This document shows, piece after piece, positions 17,304-24,749 of a stretch of DNA of 64,000 nt (position 1 is the first letter of the stretch; each line of letters opens with the position of its first letter). A model generated the notes under the pieces. It worked only from the letters and a program-made list of their open reading frames with translations, had not been told where the DNA came from and ran no database searches. The translations under genes and the position numbers were made by a program. Source of the stretch: Chitinophagaceae bacterium (GTDB lineage: Bacteria; Bacteroidota; Bacteroidia; Chitinophagales; Chitinophagaceae); the NCBI GenBank assembly GCA_020847395.1, contig JADLCD010000022.1, positions 1 to 64,000 on the forward strand, in the 5' to 3' direction.

Positions 17304-17939
17304 CTACAGTTTTTTATAATCTCCAATCTTTATGATTTCTTTGCAAAAAGAATATTCAACCTCGTCGTTGCTGCTTACTATAACCAGCCTGTTTTTGCAA
17401 TAGTCATTAACAAGTTGATGATATAAAGCTATGCCTTCTGCATCCAAATTGGTGCAAGGCTCATCGAGCAGAACAACAGGTGTATCTGAAAAAAAAGATT
17501 GTGCCAGTTTTACTCTTTGTTTCATACCACTGCTGAAATACCTGATTTGTTTGTTGGTTGCGGCTTCCAGCGTTAGTATTTTTATAATGCTGTCTATAGT
17601 TAAGGAAGATAATAGCGGTTTGAACCGGCTGTGAAAAAGCAAAAATTCTTTAAGGGTCATTTCTTCTATTAGCTCAAGATACGGAGCCGCAATGCTTATA
17701 TAGCGGTAAATTTTATCTCCGATAGCTGACCGCTGACCGCTAATCGCTGACAGCTGATAGCTGACCGCCCCTTCACTGGAAGCAATAGCGCCGCTAATAA
17801 CCTGCAGTAAGGTAGATTTGCCGGAACCATTAGATCCGGTAATAGCATAGTGTGTGCCCGATATAAACTGGTAATTGATATGGCGGAATATCCAATCTCT
17901 GTTGAAACGTTTACCGGTATTAGTCAGCGATATCTTCAT
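17304..17939 (-). CDS. ABC transporter ATP-binding protein
   Basis: This 211-residue ATPase subunit has Walker A GSNGSGKST (35-43), the signature FSSGMKQRVK (about 135-144) and Walker B VVLLDEP (155-161). It lacks membrane segments, and no permease gene adjoins it. Residues about 61-76 (YQLSAISGQRSAIGDK) are encoded by a degenerate TCAGCTATCAGCTGTCAGCG repeat like those found in gaps nearby, so a repeat seems to have inserted in frame between Walker A and the Q-loop. ATG 17939 is chosen; it overlaps the end of lpxA by about 20 bp, so translation may be coupled. Confidence 0.85.
   Translation of the reverse strand: MKISLTNTGKRFNRDWIFRHINYQFISGTHYAITGSNGSGKSTLLQVISGAIASSEGAVSYQLSAISGQRSAIGDKIYRYISIAAPYLELIEEMTLKEFLLFHSRFKPLLSSLTIDSIIKILTLEAATNKQIRYFSSGMKQRVKLAQSFFSDTPVVLLDEPCTNLDAEGIALYHQLVNDYCKNRLVIVSSNDEVEYSFCKEIIKIGDYKKL
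17718..17768. repeat. AGCTGATAGCTGAC-type repeat inside the ABC ATPase gene
   Basis: The segment is built of loose copies of GATAGCTGACCGCTGACCGC and related units. Similar text (AGCCATCAGCTTTCAGCGAT) occurs in the gap at 18865-18890. The reading frame stays open through it. Confidence 0.6.
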
Positions 17940-18726
17940 CCACACTGTTTTTGGTGTAGCGTTTAATGATACCTCTTCCGCTTTCGCGAATAAAAGTTAC
18001 AATTTCATCTCTTTCGTCAGTTGCCGGAAATTCTTCTTCCAGAATTTCAACTGCCTGAGATGTATTTAATCCTTTATTGTAGATGGTTCTGTAAATGTCG
18101 AGTATATGATTGATCTTATCAACAGTAAATCCTCTTCTTTTAAGCCCGATGGAATTTACGCCTGCATAACTTAACGGCTGGCGGGCAGCCTTTATATATG
18201 GCGGCACATCTTTACCAACAAGCGATCCTCCGCCTATATAGGCATGAGCGCCGATTTTTACAAACTGGTGTACCGCACACATGCCGCCGAGTATTGCCCA
18301 GTCGCCCATAATAACATGCCCCGCCATTTGAGTGTTATTGGTGATGATGCAGTTATCACCAATGCTGCAATCATGTGCAATATGGCTATATGCCTGTAAT
18401 AAACAGTTTCTTCCTACTGTTGTTTTACCCCTGTCTTTTGTGCCGCGGTTTATGGTTACAAATTCGCGGATGGTTGTATTATCTCCAATTTCTACGAGAG
18501 ATTCTTCTCCCTCAAACTTCAGATCCTGCGGAATGGCGGAAATAACAGCACCGGGAAAAATTCGGCAATTACGGCCGATGCGTGCACCCTCCATAATAGT
18601 TACATTACTGCCTATCCAGGTGCCTTCGCCAATTTCTACATTATGATGAATAACCGTAAAAGGATCAACTTTTACATTGGTGGCCAGTTTGGCATTCGGG
18701 TGAATGTAAGTATGAGGATGAATCAT
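17920..18726 (-). CDS. lpxA: Acyl-ACP--UDP-N-acetylglucosamine O-acyltransferase
   Basis: Cytoplasmic enzyme for the first step of lipid A synthesis, adding a 3-hydroxyacyl chain to UDP-GlcNAc. The 268-residue protein consists of hexapeptide repeats forming a left-handed beta helix (about 1-190, such as IHPNAKLATNVKVDPFTVIH) and a helical C-terminal domain with NSIGLKRRGFTVDKI. The catalytic His lies in SHIAHDCSIGDN. It is downstream of the fused lpxC-fabZ gene but has its own promoter-like box and leader hairpin. The downstream ABC ATPase gene overlaps its end. Confidence 0.96.
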   Translation of the reverse strand: MIHPHTYIHPNAKLATNVKVDPFTVIHHNVEIGEGTWIGSNVTIMEGARIGRNCRIFPGAVISAIPQDLKFEGEESLVEIGDNTTIREFVTINRGTKDRGKTTVGRNCLLQAYSHIAHDCSIGDNCIITNNTQMAGHVIMGDWAILGGMCAVHQFVKIGAHAYIGGGSLVGKDVPPYIKAARQPLSYAGVNSIGLKRRGFTVDKINHILDIYRTIYNKGLNTSQAVEILEEEFPATDERDEIVTFIRESGRGIIKRYTKNSVDEDIAD

Positions 18727-18780
18727 TGAGATATTACTTGTCTTGTTTTAAATGCAGGACGTATTGTTGCTATACAAAAA

Positions 18781-18802
18781 CGTCAGGCATTATCTCCTGA
18801 CG
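18781..18802 (-). promoter_or_regulatory. Leader stem-loop upstream of lpxA
   Basis: On the minus strand CGTCAGG-AGATAATG-CCTGACG is followed by TTTTTG. It lies just past the -7 box at 18807-18814 and about 55 bp before ATG 18726, so it would form at the very start of the lpxA transcript. It may be an attenuator or an RNA-stability element. Confidence 0.5.
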
Positions 18803-18806
18803 AACG

Positions 18807-18814
18807 CAAAAGTA
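18807..18814 (-). promoter_or_regulatory. Bacteroidota -7 box (TACTTTTG) for lpxA
   Basis: Exact TAnnTTTG match on the minus strand, followed by GCG, about 80 bp before ATG 18726. Confidence 0.5.
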
Positions 18815-18849
18815 AGGAAAAGATAATATACAATGCTATCGTTTGCGTG

Positions 18850-18941
18850 TTTTTGAAGGCAGTGAGCCATCAGCTTTCAGCGATCAGCCGTAAACTTATA
18901 TCAGGACAACCACAGCTCATAGCTCAAAGCTATGACCGCCC
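18850..18941. repeat. Degenerate GCTCATAGCTCAAAGC-type filler repeat
   Basis: The gap between lpxC-fabZ and the lpxA promoter holds AGCCATCAGCTTTCAGCGAT and CACAGCTCATAGCTCAAAGC. These are loose inverted and direct repeats of the same kind found inside the ABC ATPase gene. No gene is visible. Confidence 0.45.
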
Positions 18942-20345
18942 TCACCTCTTCACCAACTGCGCCATCAGCGTAGCTTCGGTAACTATTTTATTTCCTACAT
19001 AAATGGTTCCCCTCATTTCGCACATGCCTCTGCGGATAGGTGCCGCTAACTCCATTTTCAAAATCATGGTATCGCCCGGCACTACCTTCTGGCGAAATCT
19101 TGCATCATCCATTTTTACAAAATAGGTATCATAATCGCCGGGGGGTAATGAGTTTATTGCTAATATGCCGCCTGTTTGTGCCAATGCTTCCATTTGTAAC
19201 ACAGCCGGCATAATAGGATTACCGGGAAAGTGCCCAACAAAGAACGGCTCGTTAAAGGTTACATTCTTTATTCCGATTATACATTTATCTGTAAGCTCAA
19301 TGATTTTATCTACCAGCAAAAAAGGATAACGGTGCGGCAGTGTTTTTTCAATTTGCTGCGTTGTATATACCGGCGCCTGGTTGGGGTCGTATACCGGCAC
19401 ATTCAGCATTTGTTTGTTTTTCTTGATATGCTGCTTCAGCTTCCTGGCAAAGTTTACGTTTGATGCGTGCCCGGGGCGGTTAGCAATGATATGTGCTTTA
19501 ACGGGGGTGCCTATCAGCGCAAGGTCGCCAATAATATCAAGTAATTTGTGCCGCGCCGGTTCATTGGGAAAACGCAGTTCAAGATTATTGAGATAGCCGC
19601 CGCTCTTTACTTCAATTTTGTTTCTTCCAAAAGCTTTTGCAATACGTTCCATCTCCGGCTCCGTTACGGGTTTATCAACCACTACAATAGCGTTATTAAT
19701 ATCACCGCCTTTAATAAGGTTATGGTCGAGCAGCATTTCCAATTCGTGCAAAAAACAGAATGTGCGGCAGGGTGCAATTTCATTTTTAAACTCGCTCATA
19801 TGTTTTAAGCCGGCATGCTGTGTACCAAGTACGGGGCTGTTAAAATCAATGAGGGTTGTTATTTTATATTCGATGGCAGGCATGGCAACCATGTCTACCC
19901 TTTTTTCTTCGTCGTAAAAAGAGATATTGGTATCGAGGGTATACCAAAGTTTGGTTGCTTCCTGTTCCATTACGCCGGCTTCTTCAATTATTTCAACAAA
20001 GGGAGCCGAGCTTCCATCAATAATCGGAATTTCAGGGCCATTAATTTCAACCAGGCAGTTATCAATACCCATACCCACCAATGCGGCAAGAATATGTTCA
20101 ACAGTGCTTACTTTCGCTCCGCTATCTTCAAGGGTTGTGCCTCTTGACGTATCGGTTACCAAATCGCAATCTGCTTTTATGATGGGCTGTCCGGGAAGAT
20201 CTATTCTTTGAAATTGTATGCCAAATCCGGCATTAGCGGGCTTCAATTCCATGTCTACCTTAATCCCGGTGTGCAAGCCTGTTCCGGAAATAGCAACCGC
20301 TGATTTAAGCGTGTGCTGCTTATCCGGATTAAATTTAGCGTCCAT
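18942..20345 (-). CDS. lpxC-fabZ: Bifunctional LpxC deacetylase / FabZ dehydratase
   Basis: The N-terminal half (about 1-300) is UDP-3-O-acyl-GlcNAc deacetylase, the committed step of lipid A synthesis. Zinc-binding His residues lie in STVEHILAAL and in HKLLDIIGDLALIG, and the conserved GPEIPIIDGSSAPF is present. The C-terminal half (about 315-467) is a hotdog-fold 3-hydroxyacyl-ACP dehydratase with LPHRYPFLLVDKI and the catalytic VGHFPGNPIMPAVLQMEALA. This fusion is normal for Bacteroidota. A clean -7 box lies just before the start codon. Confidence 0.97.
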   Translation of the reverse strand: MDAKFNPDKQHTLKSAVAISGTGLHTGIKVDMELKPANAGFGIQFQRIDLPGQPIIKADCDLVTDTSRGTTLEDSGAKVSTVEHILAALVGMGIDNCLVEINGPEIPIIDGSSAPFVEIIEEAGVMEQEATKLWYTLDTNISFYDEEKRVDMVAMPAIEYKITTLIDFNSPVLGTQHAGLKHMSEFKNEIAPCRTFCFLHELEMLLDHNLIKGGDINNAIVVVDKPVTEPEMERIAKAFGRNKIEVKSGGYLNNLELRFPNEPARHKLLDIIGDLALIGTPVKAHIIANRPGHASNVNFARKLKQHIKKNKQMLNVPVYDPNQAPVYTTQQIEKTLPHRYPFLLVDKIIELTDKCIIGIKNVTFNEPFFVGHFPGNPIMPAVLQMEALAQTGGILAINSLPPGDYDTYFVKMDDARFRQKVVPGDTMILKMELAAPIRRGMCEMRGTIYVGNKIVTEATLMAQLVKR

Positions 20346-20365
20346 ATCCCTTTTTTGATGAGGCG

Positions 20366-20373
20366 CAAAGATA
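20366..20373 (-). promoter_or_regulatory. Bacteroidota -7 box (TATCTTTG) for lpxC-fabZ
   Basis: Exact TAnnTTTG match on the minus strand, followed by CGCC, 20 bp before ATG 20345. Confidence 0.6.
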
Positions 20374-20470
20374 AGGAATAAGAGATAGCTGCCTGCTGTA
20401 ACCCCAGGCAGATATGTTTCTATTTTTATCTGTTAAACAATCCAAATATGCCAGGTAAAATCAATTTTTT

Positions 20471-21379
20471 TTAGTATCCCCACTTTTTCATGATCTTAAA
20501 ATCCTGGTCAATACTTTCCATTGGGGTTTTACCCTGGTAAGATTCCTGCTCTATAATAAAATGTTTTGTACCCGATTTTCTTCCAAGATCAATAATTTCC
20601 TTTACTGGGATTACCCCTACACCAAGAATAGTACTTTCGTAGGGAGAATGCCCGCCATCCGTAGCTTTAATTTCATCTTTTACGTGCATTGACTCAAAGC
20701 GGCCCGGGTATTGCTTCATTATATCCAATGCTTTGGCGCCTGCGTTATACATATTGCCAATATCCAACTGTTGTACTACCAGTTTGGGGTCTGTATTTTG
20801 TAAAATAATATCAAAAATTTTTTTGCCATTTAATTCCTGGCTAAATTCAAAATCGTGATTGTGATAGCCAAAGCGCATGCCCGATTTTTTACACAGTTCA
20901 CCACTCTTGTTAAACACTTCCATATAGCGCTTCATGTCATCATAGTTTTGTCTTACACTCTCATCCAGCCATGGGCTTATCACAATCTGCTGACCTAATA
21001 TTGCTGCATCATCCACCGTCCATTTCCAGGTATCCGTAAAATCATTCTTTGCCGCATCCCAATGTTCTTTACGCATCACTGTATGGCCGCTCGGCATTTT
21101 AAGTCCCAGGTCATCTAATATTTTCTTAAACTCCTTTGCTCCATAACCATAAAACTTCCTGTCAATATAATTGGCGTGTTCTACATTTTTATAACCCATT
21201 TCAGCAACGTTTTTTAAACTATTTAATGGGTTAATTTTCATATCGTCTCTGATGCTGTACAATTGCACCCCTACCAATTCAGGCGTATTAATTCCCGCAA
21301 GCAGGTCAGTAGAAAACAGGGTTGCGCCCGCTAAAGCCATGGAACTTTTTTTCAAAAAGTCTCTTCTGGAATTTTTCAT
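20471..21379 (-). CDS. Exported sugar phosphate isomerase/epimerase (TIM barrel)
   Basis: Predicted isomerase or epimerase of the xylose-isomerase-like AP-endonuclease-2 fold. The product of about 302 residues starts MKNSRRDFLKKSSMALAGAT, a twin-arginine signal (SRRDFLKK), so it is probably exported folded. Family features are VGVQLYSIRDDMKINPLNSL, GYHNHDFEF, QLDIGNMYNAGA and SMHVKDE, the last three carrying the metal-binding acids and His. ATG 21379 is preferred; in-frame upstream codons give only a hydrophobic stretch before the Tat motif. It is next to a DUF1080 gene on the same strand, a common pairing in Bacteroidota keto-sugar catabolism. Confidence 0.85.
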   Translation of the reverse strand: MKNSRRDFLKKSSMALAGATLFSTDLLAGINTPELVGVQLYSIRDDMKINPLNSLKNVAEMGYKNVEHANYIDRKFYGYGAKEFKKILDDLGLKMPSGHTVMRKEHWDAAKNDFTDTWKWTVDDAAILGQQIVISPWLDESVRQNYDDMKRYMEVFNKSGELCKKSGMRFGYHNHDFEFSQELNGKKIFDIILQNTDPKLVVQQLDIGNMYNAGAKALDIMKQYPGRFESMHVKDEIKATDGGHSPYESTILGVGVIPVKEIIDLGRKSGTKHFIIEQESYQGKTPMESIDQDFKIMKKWGY

Positions 21380-21556
21380 GAAAGAAAATTTTGAGATGAT
21401 AAATATGTACAGGAAAGATAAGGAATTTTTGTTGTAGGGGTATAGAAGAACTATTGTAATATATTTCAACTTTTCTCCTTATACTATGCTATAAGCTTAC
21501 CTCTATATACTAATGTTTTTCTCAAGCCAAAATATTGTGTGGCTCGCATGCATCTT

Positions 21557-22189
21557 CTATGGCAAAGGTTTTACCATAATATTTTTATAGAATATGGTGC
21601 TTTTAGGATCATGCGCCTGCAAGGCAAATGTGCCGCTGCCAATTCTGCGCAACGAGTTTTTTCTTTCGCCTTCCAAATTATCCGGCTCTGTATATTCCAC
21701 CACTATTTTATCATTTATTTTGATGGTTACCTTTTTGCCTTCCACCTTTATATATTCGGTATACCACTCATTATCTTTTGCATACTTTTCTTTTACATCC
21801 TTAATGCCATACAGGCTGCCGGTTCTGCGCCAGTCGGTATGTGAATTATTTACCTGCACTTCATATCCTTTTTCAGGCCAACCGCCTTGTTGGTACCCTG
21901 TATGAAAATATATGCCGGAGTTGGAACCTGGCAATGTCATCACATCTGCTTTAAATTCAAAATTCCTGAAGTTATGTTGCTGTACATCGCCATCATAAAA
22001 AAGATGTGCGGTTTCGCCATTTACTTTAATCGTGCCGTTTTCTATAGTAAAGCTCGAAGTATTATCGCCCACTTTCCAGTTGTTCAGCGTTTTTCCATCA
22101 AACAAGGATATCCAGCCGTCTTTCTTATTATTGAAAGATAACTGTGATAAACAAACAGCAATAGTAAGCAGGGCAAAAATTCTTTTCAT
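21557..22189 (-). CDS. DUF1080 (3-keto-disaccharide hydrolase-type) secreted protein
   Basis: A concanavalin-like beta-sandwich protein of the PF06439 family, some members of which cleave 3-keto-disaccharides. The 210-residue protein has a signal peptide (about 1-20). It then shows WISLFDGKTLNNWKVG, the family opening motif, GSNSGIYFHTGYQQGGWPEK, GSLYGIKDVKEKYAKDNEW and GTFALQAHDPKSTIFYKNI. It is upstream of the Tat-exported sugar isomerase, about 180 bp away on the same strand. The pair suggests periplasmic sugar processing, but the substrate is unknown. Confidence 0.88.
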   Translation of the reverse strand: MKRIFALLTIAVCLSQLSFNNKKDGWISLFDGKTLNNWKVGDNTSSFTIENGTIKVNGETAHLFYDGDVQQHNFRNFEFKADVMTLPGSNSGIYFHTGYQQGGWPEKGYEVQVNNSHTDWRRTGSLYGIKDVKEKYAKDNEWYTEYIKVEGKKVTIKINDKIVVEYTEPDNLEGERKNSLRRIGSGTFALQAHDPKSTIFYKNIMVKPLP

Positions 22190-22236
22190 AAAACATGTTT
22201 GAATAATGAAGCTACATTATTTATGTTGAATAAAGT

Positions 22237-22295
22237 AGCCTCTCCAAAGGAGAGGAGATCTAAGCACAAGTCCAGCTTTTTAAAAATGCTGATAA
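22237..22295 (-). repeat. Dispersed 55-bp repeat, copy 1
   Basis: The reverse complement reads TTATCAGCAT...AAGCTGGACTTGTGCTTAGATCT...CTCTCCTTTGGAGAGGC (abridged). A near copy lies in the opposite orientation at 36028-36085. CCTCTCC-AAA-GGAGAGG forms a small hairpin. Confidence 0.6.
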
Positions 22296-22339
22296 AAAAG
22301 AGGCATGTCTCCACTCCTTCATTTCCACACTTTCATATT

Positions 22340-22460
22340 CTCCCTCTTCCACATTAAACGCCTTATTAAATTCCTTTGTGTAACTCCGCGCCTTTGTGCC
22401 TCTGTGGTTCAGGCATTTCCACATTAAATTCCTTCCTGCCCTTGCACCTTAGTGGTTCGA
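22340..22460. repeat. Degenerate direct repeat before ligA
   Basis: TTCCACATTAAA occurs at 22347 and 22417, each followed by related text ending in GTGGTTC. The unit is about 70 bp. Text of the form TTTGTGCCTCTGTGGTTC is a common spacer type in Bacteroidota. The second copy reaches the last codons of ligA. Confidence 0.45.
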
Positions 22461-24551
22461 AAGCATTTTCAAGAACTCATTCTCACTTATTACTTTAATC
22501 GTAGCAATTTTCTTTGCCTTTTCTAATTTAGAGCCCGCATCTTCACCTACAACAAGATAATTCAATTTGCTGCTCACGCCGCCTACAATCTTGCCGCCAT
22601 TTTGTTCCACCATTTCTTCTGCTTCGGAACGCTTAAGCTGGTGCAATGTGCCGGTAAATAAAAATGTTTGTCCGCTGAGGTTGCCTGCTGTATGCAGTTG
22701 TTTCTTTTCATTCTTTAACTGCAAACCAATTGCTTCAAGCTGCTGCAGTAACTGCATATTCTGCTCATTATGAAAAAACTGGTAAACACTGCCCGCTACT
22801 TTCGGGCCTATATCTTCCAGTTCCTGCAATTGCTCAAGGGAATAATTTTTAAAATCATATAAATTACTTACGGCATTTGCCAATACCTTAGCTGTTGTTT
22901 CACCAATATACCTGATGCCAAGTGCGTATATAAGCCGGTGCAATGGTTGTGTTTTAGATTTTTCAACAGCAGCCATTAAATTGGTAACACTCTTTTCTCC
23001 AAAACCTTCCAATTGCCTTATTTTATCAAAAGGAAGCTGGTATATACCGGGAATATCTTTCAAAAAATCCAGCGCATAAAACTTACGAACAATCGCATCT
23101 CCAAAACCGCGGATATCCATCGCGTCTTTACTGTTAAAATGAATGATGCGTTCTATAATTTGCGCTGAACAATTATTGCTGTTATTGCAACGCCATACCG
23201 CCTCGTCTGCCGGCTTTTCTAACGGGTATCCGCAAACGGGGCAATGCGTTGGAAACACGATAGTTGTTTCATTCCCTGATCTCAATTCAGGAAATGACTT
23301 TACAATCTGCGGTATCACATCACCGGAACGTTCAATTAAAATGGTATCGCCTATCTGTAAATCCTTTTCTTTAATATACTCTTCGTTATGTACAGAAATA
23401 CTTCCAACCGTTACACCGCCAACGTTTACAGGTTCAATTTTAGCCACTGGTGTTATTGCACCTGTTCTTCCCACCTGAAATTCAACTGCACGTAATTTAC
23501 TCGTAGCCTGCCTCGCTTTAAACTTATATGCAATCGCCCACCGCGGGTGATGTGTTGTCATGCCCATTGCTTCCTGCGCTTCAAGTTGATTGGCTTTTAT
23601 TACCATGCCATCAATTTCATATGGCAGATCATCACGCTGTTTTTCAAATTCATTGCAATAAGCAACTACTTCATCTATACCCTTCACTACTTTCTTTTCT
23701 CTTTCAGGGCTGCGGAAACCAAGATTCCACAGCATTGCCAATGCGCCGCTATGTGTTTGTAAAATTTCGGGAGATGCTTTACCTGGCAATAATGTTACAT
23801 CGCTTACATGATATAGAAAGGCTTCAAGATTTCTGCGACTTACTTCTTTTGAATCTTTAATACGAAGCGAACCCGCGGCGGCATTCCTGGGATTCGCTAA
23901 TCTTGATAACCCTTCTTCTTCAAGGGCATCATTGTATGCTTTAAAATGATTTTTATTCATCAGCACTTCACCTCTAATCTCTATCTGTTGTATGCCGTAA
24001 TCAGAAAACCTTGCGTATAAAGGCACTGATCTTATCTGCCTGATATTGGTGGTAATATCATCTCCAACCACACCATCACCACGCGTGGCGCCTCTTGATA
24101 AAACATCATTATCATATATCAGCGAAATACTTGCGCCATCAAACTTGGGTTCAACGCAATATTCTATTTCTTTTAACCCGCTGAGTTCTCTTGCCCTGCG
24201 GTCAAAATCAATAAGGTCTTCTGCGTTATAGGAATTATCGAGCGACAGCATTGGAACAAGATGCTGTACTTTAGGAAAATCTTTGATTAGTCCTTTAGCC
24301 AACCGTTGTGTAGGAGAATCTGGTGTTATGATAGAAGGATCGGCAGCTTCAGCGTGCTCTAACTTTTTGTATAGTTTATCATATTCGCCATCAGAGAGTA
24401 TAGGATCATTCATTACATAATAGCGATACTCGTGAAAACGCAAAACATCACGCAGTGTATCAATGTCCTTATCTGCGAGGGGGTTGTCAATATGTGATAG
24501 CAGGCTGGCGCTTTCTTTCTGCAAATGCTGTGTTTGTTCCTTATTATACAT
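22449..24551 (-). CDS. ligA: NAD-dependent DNA ligase
   Basis: Essential replicative ligase that seals nicks using NAD. The 700-residue protein has the full domain order: Ia domain (YRYYVMNDPILSDGEYDKL), adenylation domain with KFDG (Lys 136) in CVEPKFDGASISL, OB fold, Cys4 zinc finger (CPVCGYPLEKPADEAVWRC), helix-hairpin-helix region with DIRGFGDAIVRKFY and QLEGFGEKSVTNLM, and a C-terminal BRCT domain (about 620-700). Length and motifs are those of a complete enzyme. Confidence 0.97.
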   Translation of the reverse strand: MYNKEQTQHLQKESASLLSHIDNPLADKDIDTLRDVLRFHEYRYYVMNDPILSDGEYDKLYKKLEHAEAADPSIITPDSPTQRLAKGLIKDFPKVQHLVPMLSLDNSYNAEDLIDFDRRARELSGLKEIEYCVEPKFDGASISLIYDNDVLSRGATRGDGVVGDDITTNIRQIRSVPLYARFSDYGIQQIEIRGEVLMNKNHFKAYNDALEEEGLSRLANPRNAAAGSLRIKDSKEVSRRNLEAFLYHVSDVTLLPGKASPEILQTHSGALAMLWNLGFRSPEREKKVVKGIDEVVAYCNEFEKQRDDLPYEIDGMVIKANQLEAQEAMGMTTHHPRWAIAYKFKARQATSKLRAVEFQVGRTGAITPVAKIEPVNVGGVTVGSISVHNEEYIKEKDLQIGDTILIERSGDVIPQIVKSFPELRSGNETTIVFPTHCPVCGYPLEKPADEAVWRCNNSNNCSAQIIERIIHFNSKDAMDIRGFGDAIVRKFYALDFLKDIPGIYQLPFDKIRQLEGFGEKSVTNLMAAVEKSKTQPLHRLIYALGIRYIGETTAKVLANAVSNLYDFKNYSLEQLQELEDIGPKVAGSVYQFFHNEQNMQLLQQLEAIGLQLKNEKKQLHTAGNLSGQTFLFTGTLHQLKRSEAEEMVEQNGGKIVGGVSSKLNYLVVGEDAGSKLEKAKKIATIKVISENEFLKMLSNH

Positions 24552-24641
24552 AATGCTATTTTACGGCTGTAAATGTATAATAAACCACACATCTGTAAGA
24601 AAGGATTCATTCAAATTTAACCGGGTTAAAATTTTCTGCTA

Positions 24642-24697
24642 TAAAACCTATAGGGTTTGCAGCACTGCGTTCCTGCCCGGCAAACCTTACAGGTTTA
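24642..24697. repeat. Imperfect palindromic repeat before the amidohydrolase gene
   Basis: The left arm AAACCTATAGGGTTTGC pairs with the right arm GCAAACCTTACAGGTTT with two mismatches, across a loop of about 19 bp. It sits in the divergent gap between ligA and the amidohydrolase gene. Confidence 0.6.
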
Positions 24698-24749
24698 AAT
24701 ACATTCCCTTCTTCTTTACTAAATTGCATAATACTGTTTAATCATTTTT

